Below, piece after piece: positions 4,850 to 5,395 of a stretch of DNA of 5,395 nucleotides (position 1 is its first letter; every line of letters begins with the position of its first letter). This DNA is from Acidovorax delafieldii (GTDB taxonomy: Bacteria > Pseudomonadota > Gammaproteobacteria > Burkholderiales > Burkholderiaceae_C). The position numbers were made by a program, and so were the translations under genes. The notes below the pieces were generated by a model. That model was not told where the DNA came from and did not search any database. It was given only the letters and a program-made list of their open reading frames with translations. The stretch lies in NCBI GenBank assembly GCA_002327945.1, contig DCVY01000150.1, forward strand, positions 1 to 5,395, read 5' to 3'.

Positions 4850-5395
4850 TCAGACCAGTTTCTTGAGCAGCTCGGCCTTCTTGGCGTCGAACTCTTCCTG
4901 CGTCAGGATGCCCTTGGCCTTGAGCTCGCCCAGCTTCTCCAGCGTGGCCATCACGTCCTCGGGCTTGACGCCAGCGGGCGCTGGCGCAGCAGGCGCCGCC
5001 TGCGCGGCCGCACCGCCACCTTGCAGGCCGGCCTGCAGGTTCTGCGCCAGCACCTGGCCCAGCGCCACACCGGCGCCCAGGCCCATGGCGTCGCCGGCAA
5101 TGCCGCCGCCACCGCTGCCCGCGCCTTCGGCGAACTTGGGGATGGCCTGCGCCGTCTGGTACTGCATGAACTTGCCCATGTCGTTGCCGACCATGCCCAT
5201 GCCGATCTTCTGGTCGAGAATTTTTTGCAACTCTTCGGGCAGCGAAACGTTCTGCACCGTGAGGTTTTCGAGCAGCAGGCCGAGTTTGGCAAAGACCGGC
5301 GCGAGCTCTTTGGTCAGTGCATCGGCAAACATGACCTGGTTGGCCGCCAGGTCGAGAAACGGCAGGCCGCTGCCTGCGATGGCGTTGCTGATGTT
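4850..5395 (-). CDS. SPFH-type (virion core protein-like) protein with C-terminal SHOCT domain (partial, start lies beyond the right edge)
   Basis: The last 181 codons are present and the frame is open to the window end, reading NISNAIAGSGLPFLDLAANQ before the first internal Met at 5332. The visible part covers the end of a probable SPFH/band-7-like domain (LPFLDLAANQV, LTKELAPVFAKLGLLLENL), then a Gly/Ala-rich region at about residues 110-135 of the visible part (AGSGGGGIAGDAMGLGAG). A Pro/Ala linker and a SHOCT motif follow (GILTQEEFDAKKAELLKKL at the extreme C-terminus). SHOCT domains are short helical oligomerisation modules at protein ends. The layout resembles the SPFH proteins of the B. 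subtilis YdjI type, which act at the membrane; this comparison is from memory. The next gene is the DUF4178 protein, a frequent partner. I am confident in the SHOCT tail and moderately so in the SPFH assignment, since its N-terminal part is outside the window. Confidence 0.82.
   Translation of the reverse strand, partial: NISNAIAGSGLPFLDLAANQVMFADALTKELAPVFAKLGLLLENLTVQNVSLPEELQKILDQKIGMGMVGNDMGKFMQYQTAQAIPKFAEGAGSGGGGIAGDAMGLGAGVALGQVLAQNLQAGLQGGGAAAQAAPAAPAPAGVKPEDVMATLEKLGELKAKGILTQEEFDAKKAELLKKLV

Noticed and set aside
1..5395. tRNA, rRNA, CRISPR array, insertion sequence or transposase
   Set aside because: No repeat-spacer pattern, no transposase motifs and no recognisable structural RNA were seen on either strand.

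Overview
The window looks like a high-GC betaproteobacterial chromosome, most likely a member of the Comamonadaceae (Acidovorax or a relative). The evidence is the high GC of most coding regions (about 73-77% in two hand-counted 60-base lines), the gene families present, and an intergenic palindrome near 4801-4843 that I recall as a repeated element in that family. The genus is an inference from memory. Every gene I can support lies on the minus strand, so transcription runs from high to low coordinates.

From right to left, the first region (5395 to 3003) is a probable membrane or envelope-stress cluster. It holds the C-terminal part of an SPFH-type protein with a SHOCT tail (cut by the window edge), then a 77-base gap carrying the palindrome and a promoter-like sequence. 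After these come a 500-residue protein with two zinc ribbons, two DUF4178-like domains and a C-terminal membrane anchor, and a 74-residue DUF350 membrane protein. The tandem order suggests one operon or two overlapping transcription units. I infer that the two membrane proteins and the SPFH protein act at the cytoplasmic membrane. Their exact role is not known to me.

The second region (2879 to 1) is a type III restriction-modification locus. It has a beta-class DNA methyltransferase (Mod), then a DUF3800 protein that follows mod by only a few bases, then the first 48 codons of the Res helicase-nuclease subunit, which runs off the left edge. Mod recognises and methylates DNA at adenine (inferred), and Res with Mod would cleave unmethylated foreign DNA. 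DUF3800 sits between them and appears translationally coupled to mod, which makes it a candidate accessory component of the defence system.

The central part of mod, where the target-recognition domain lies, has clearly lower GC (about 45-53% in sampled lines) than the rest of the gene, as expected for a swapped or imported specificity module. It also contains two A7 tracts on the coding strand that read as slippery heptamers. Mod has a Pro/Ala-rich insertion of about 60 residues near its C-terminus. A G-rich stretch lies directly upstream of its preferred start. The 131-base gap between DUF3800 and res holds no gene.
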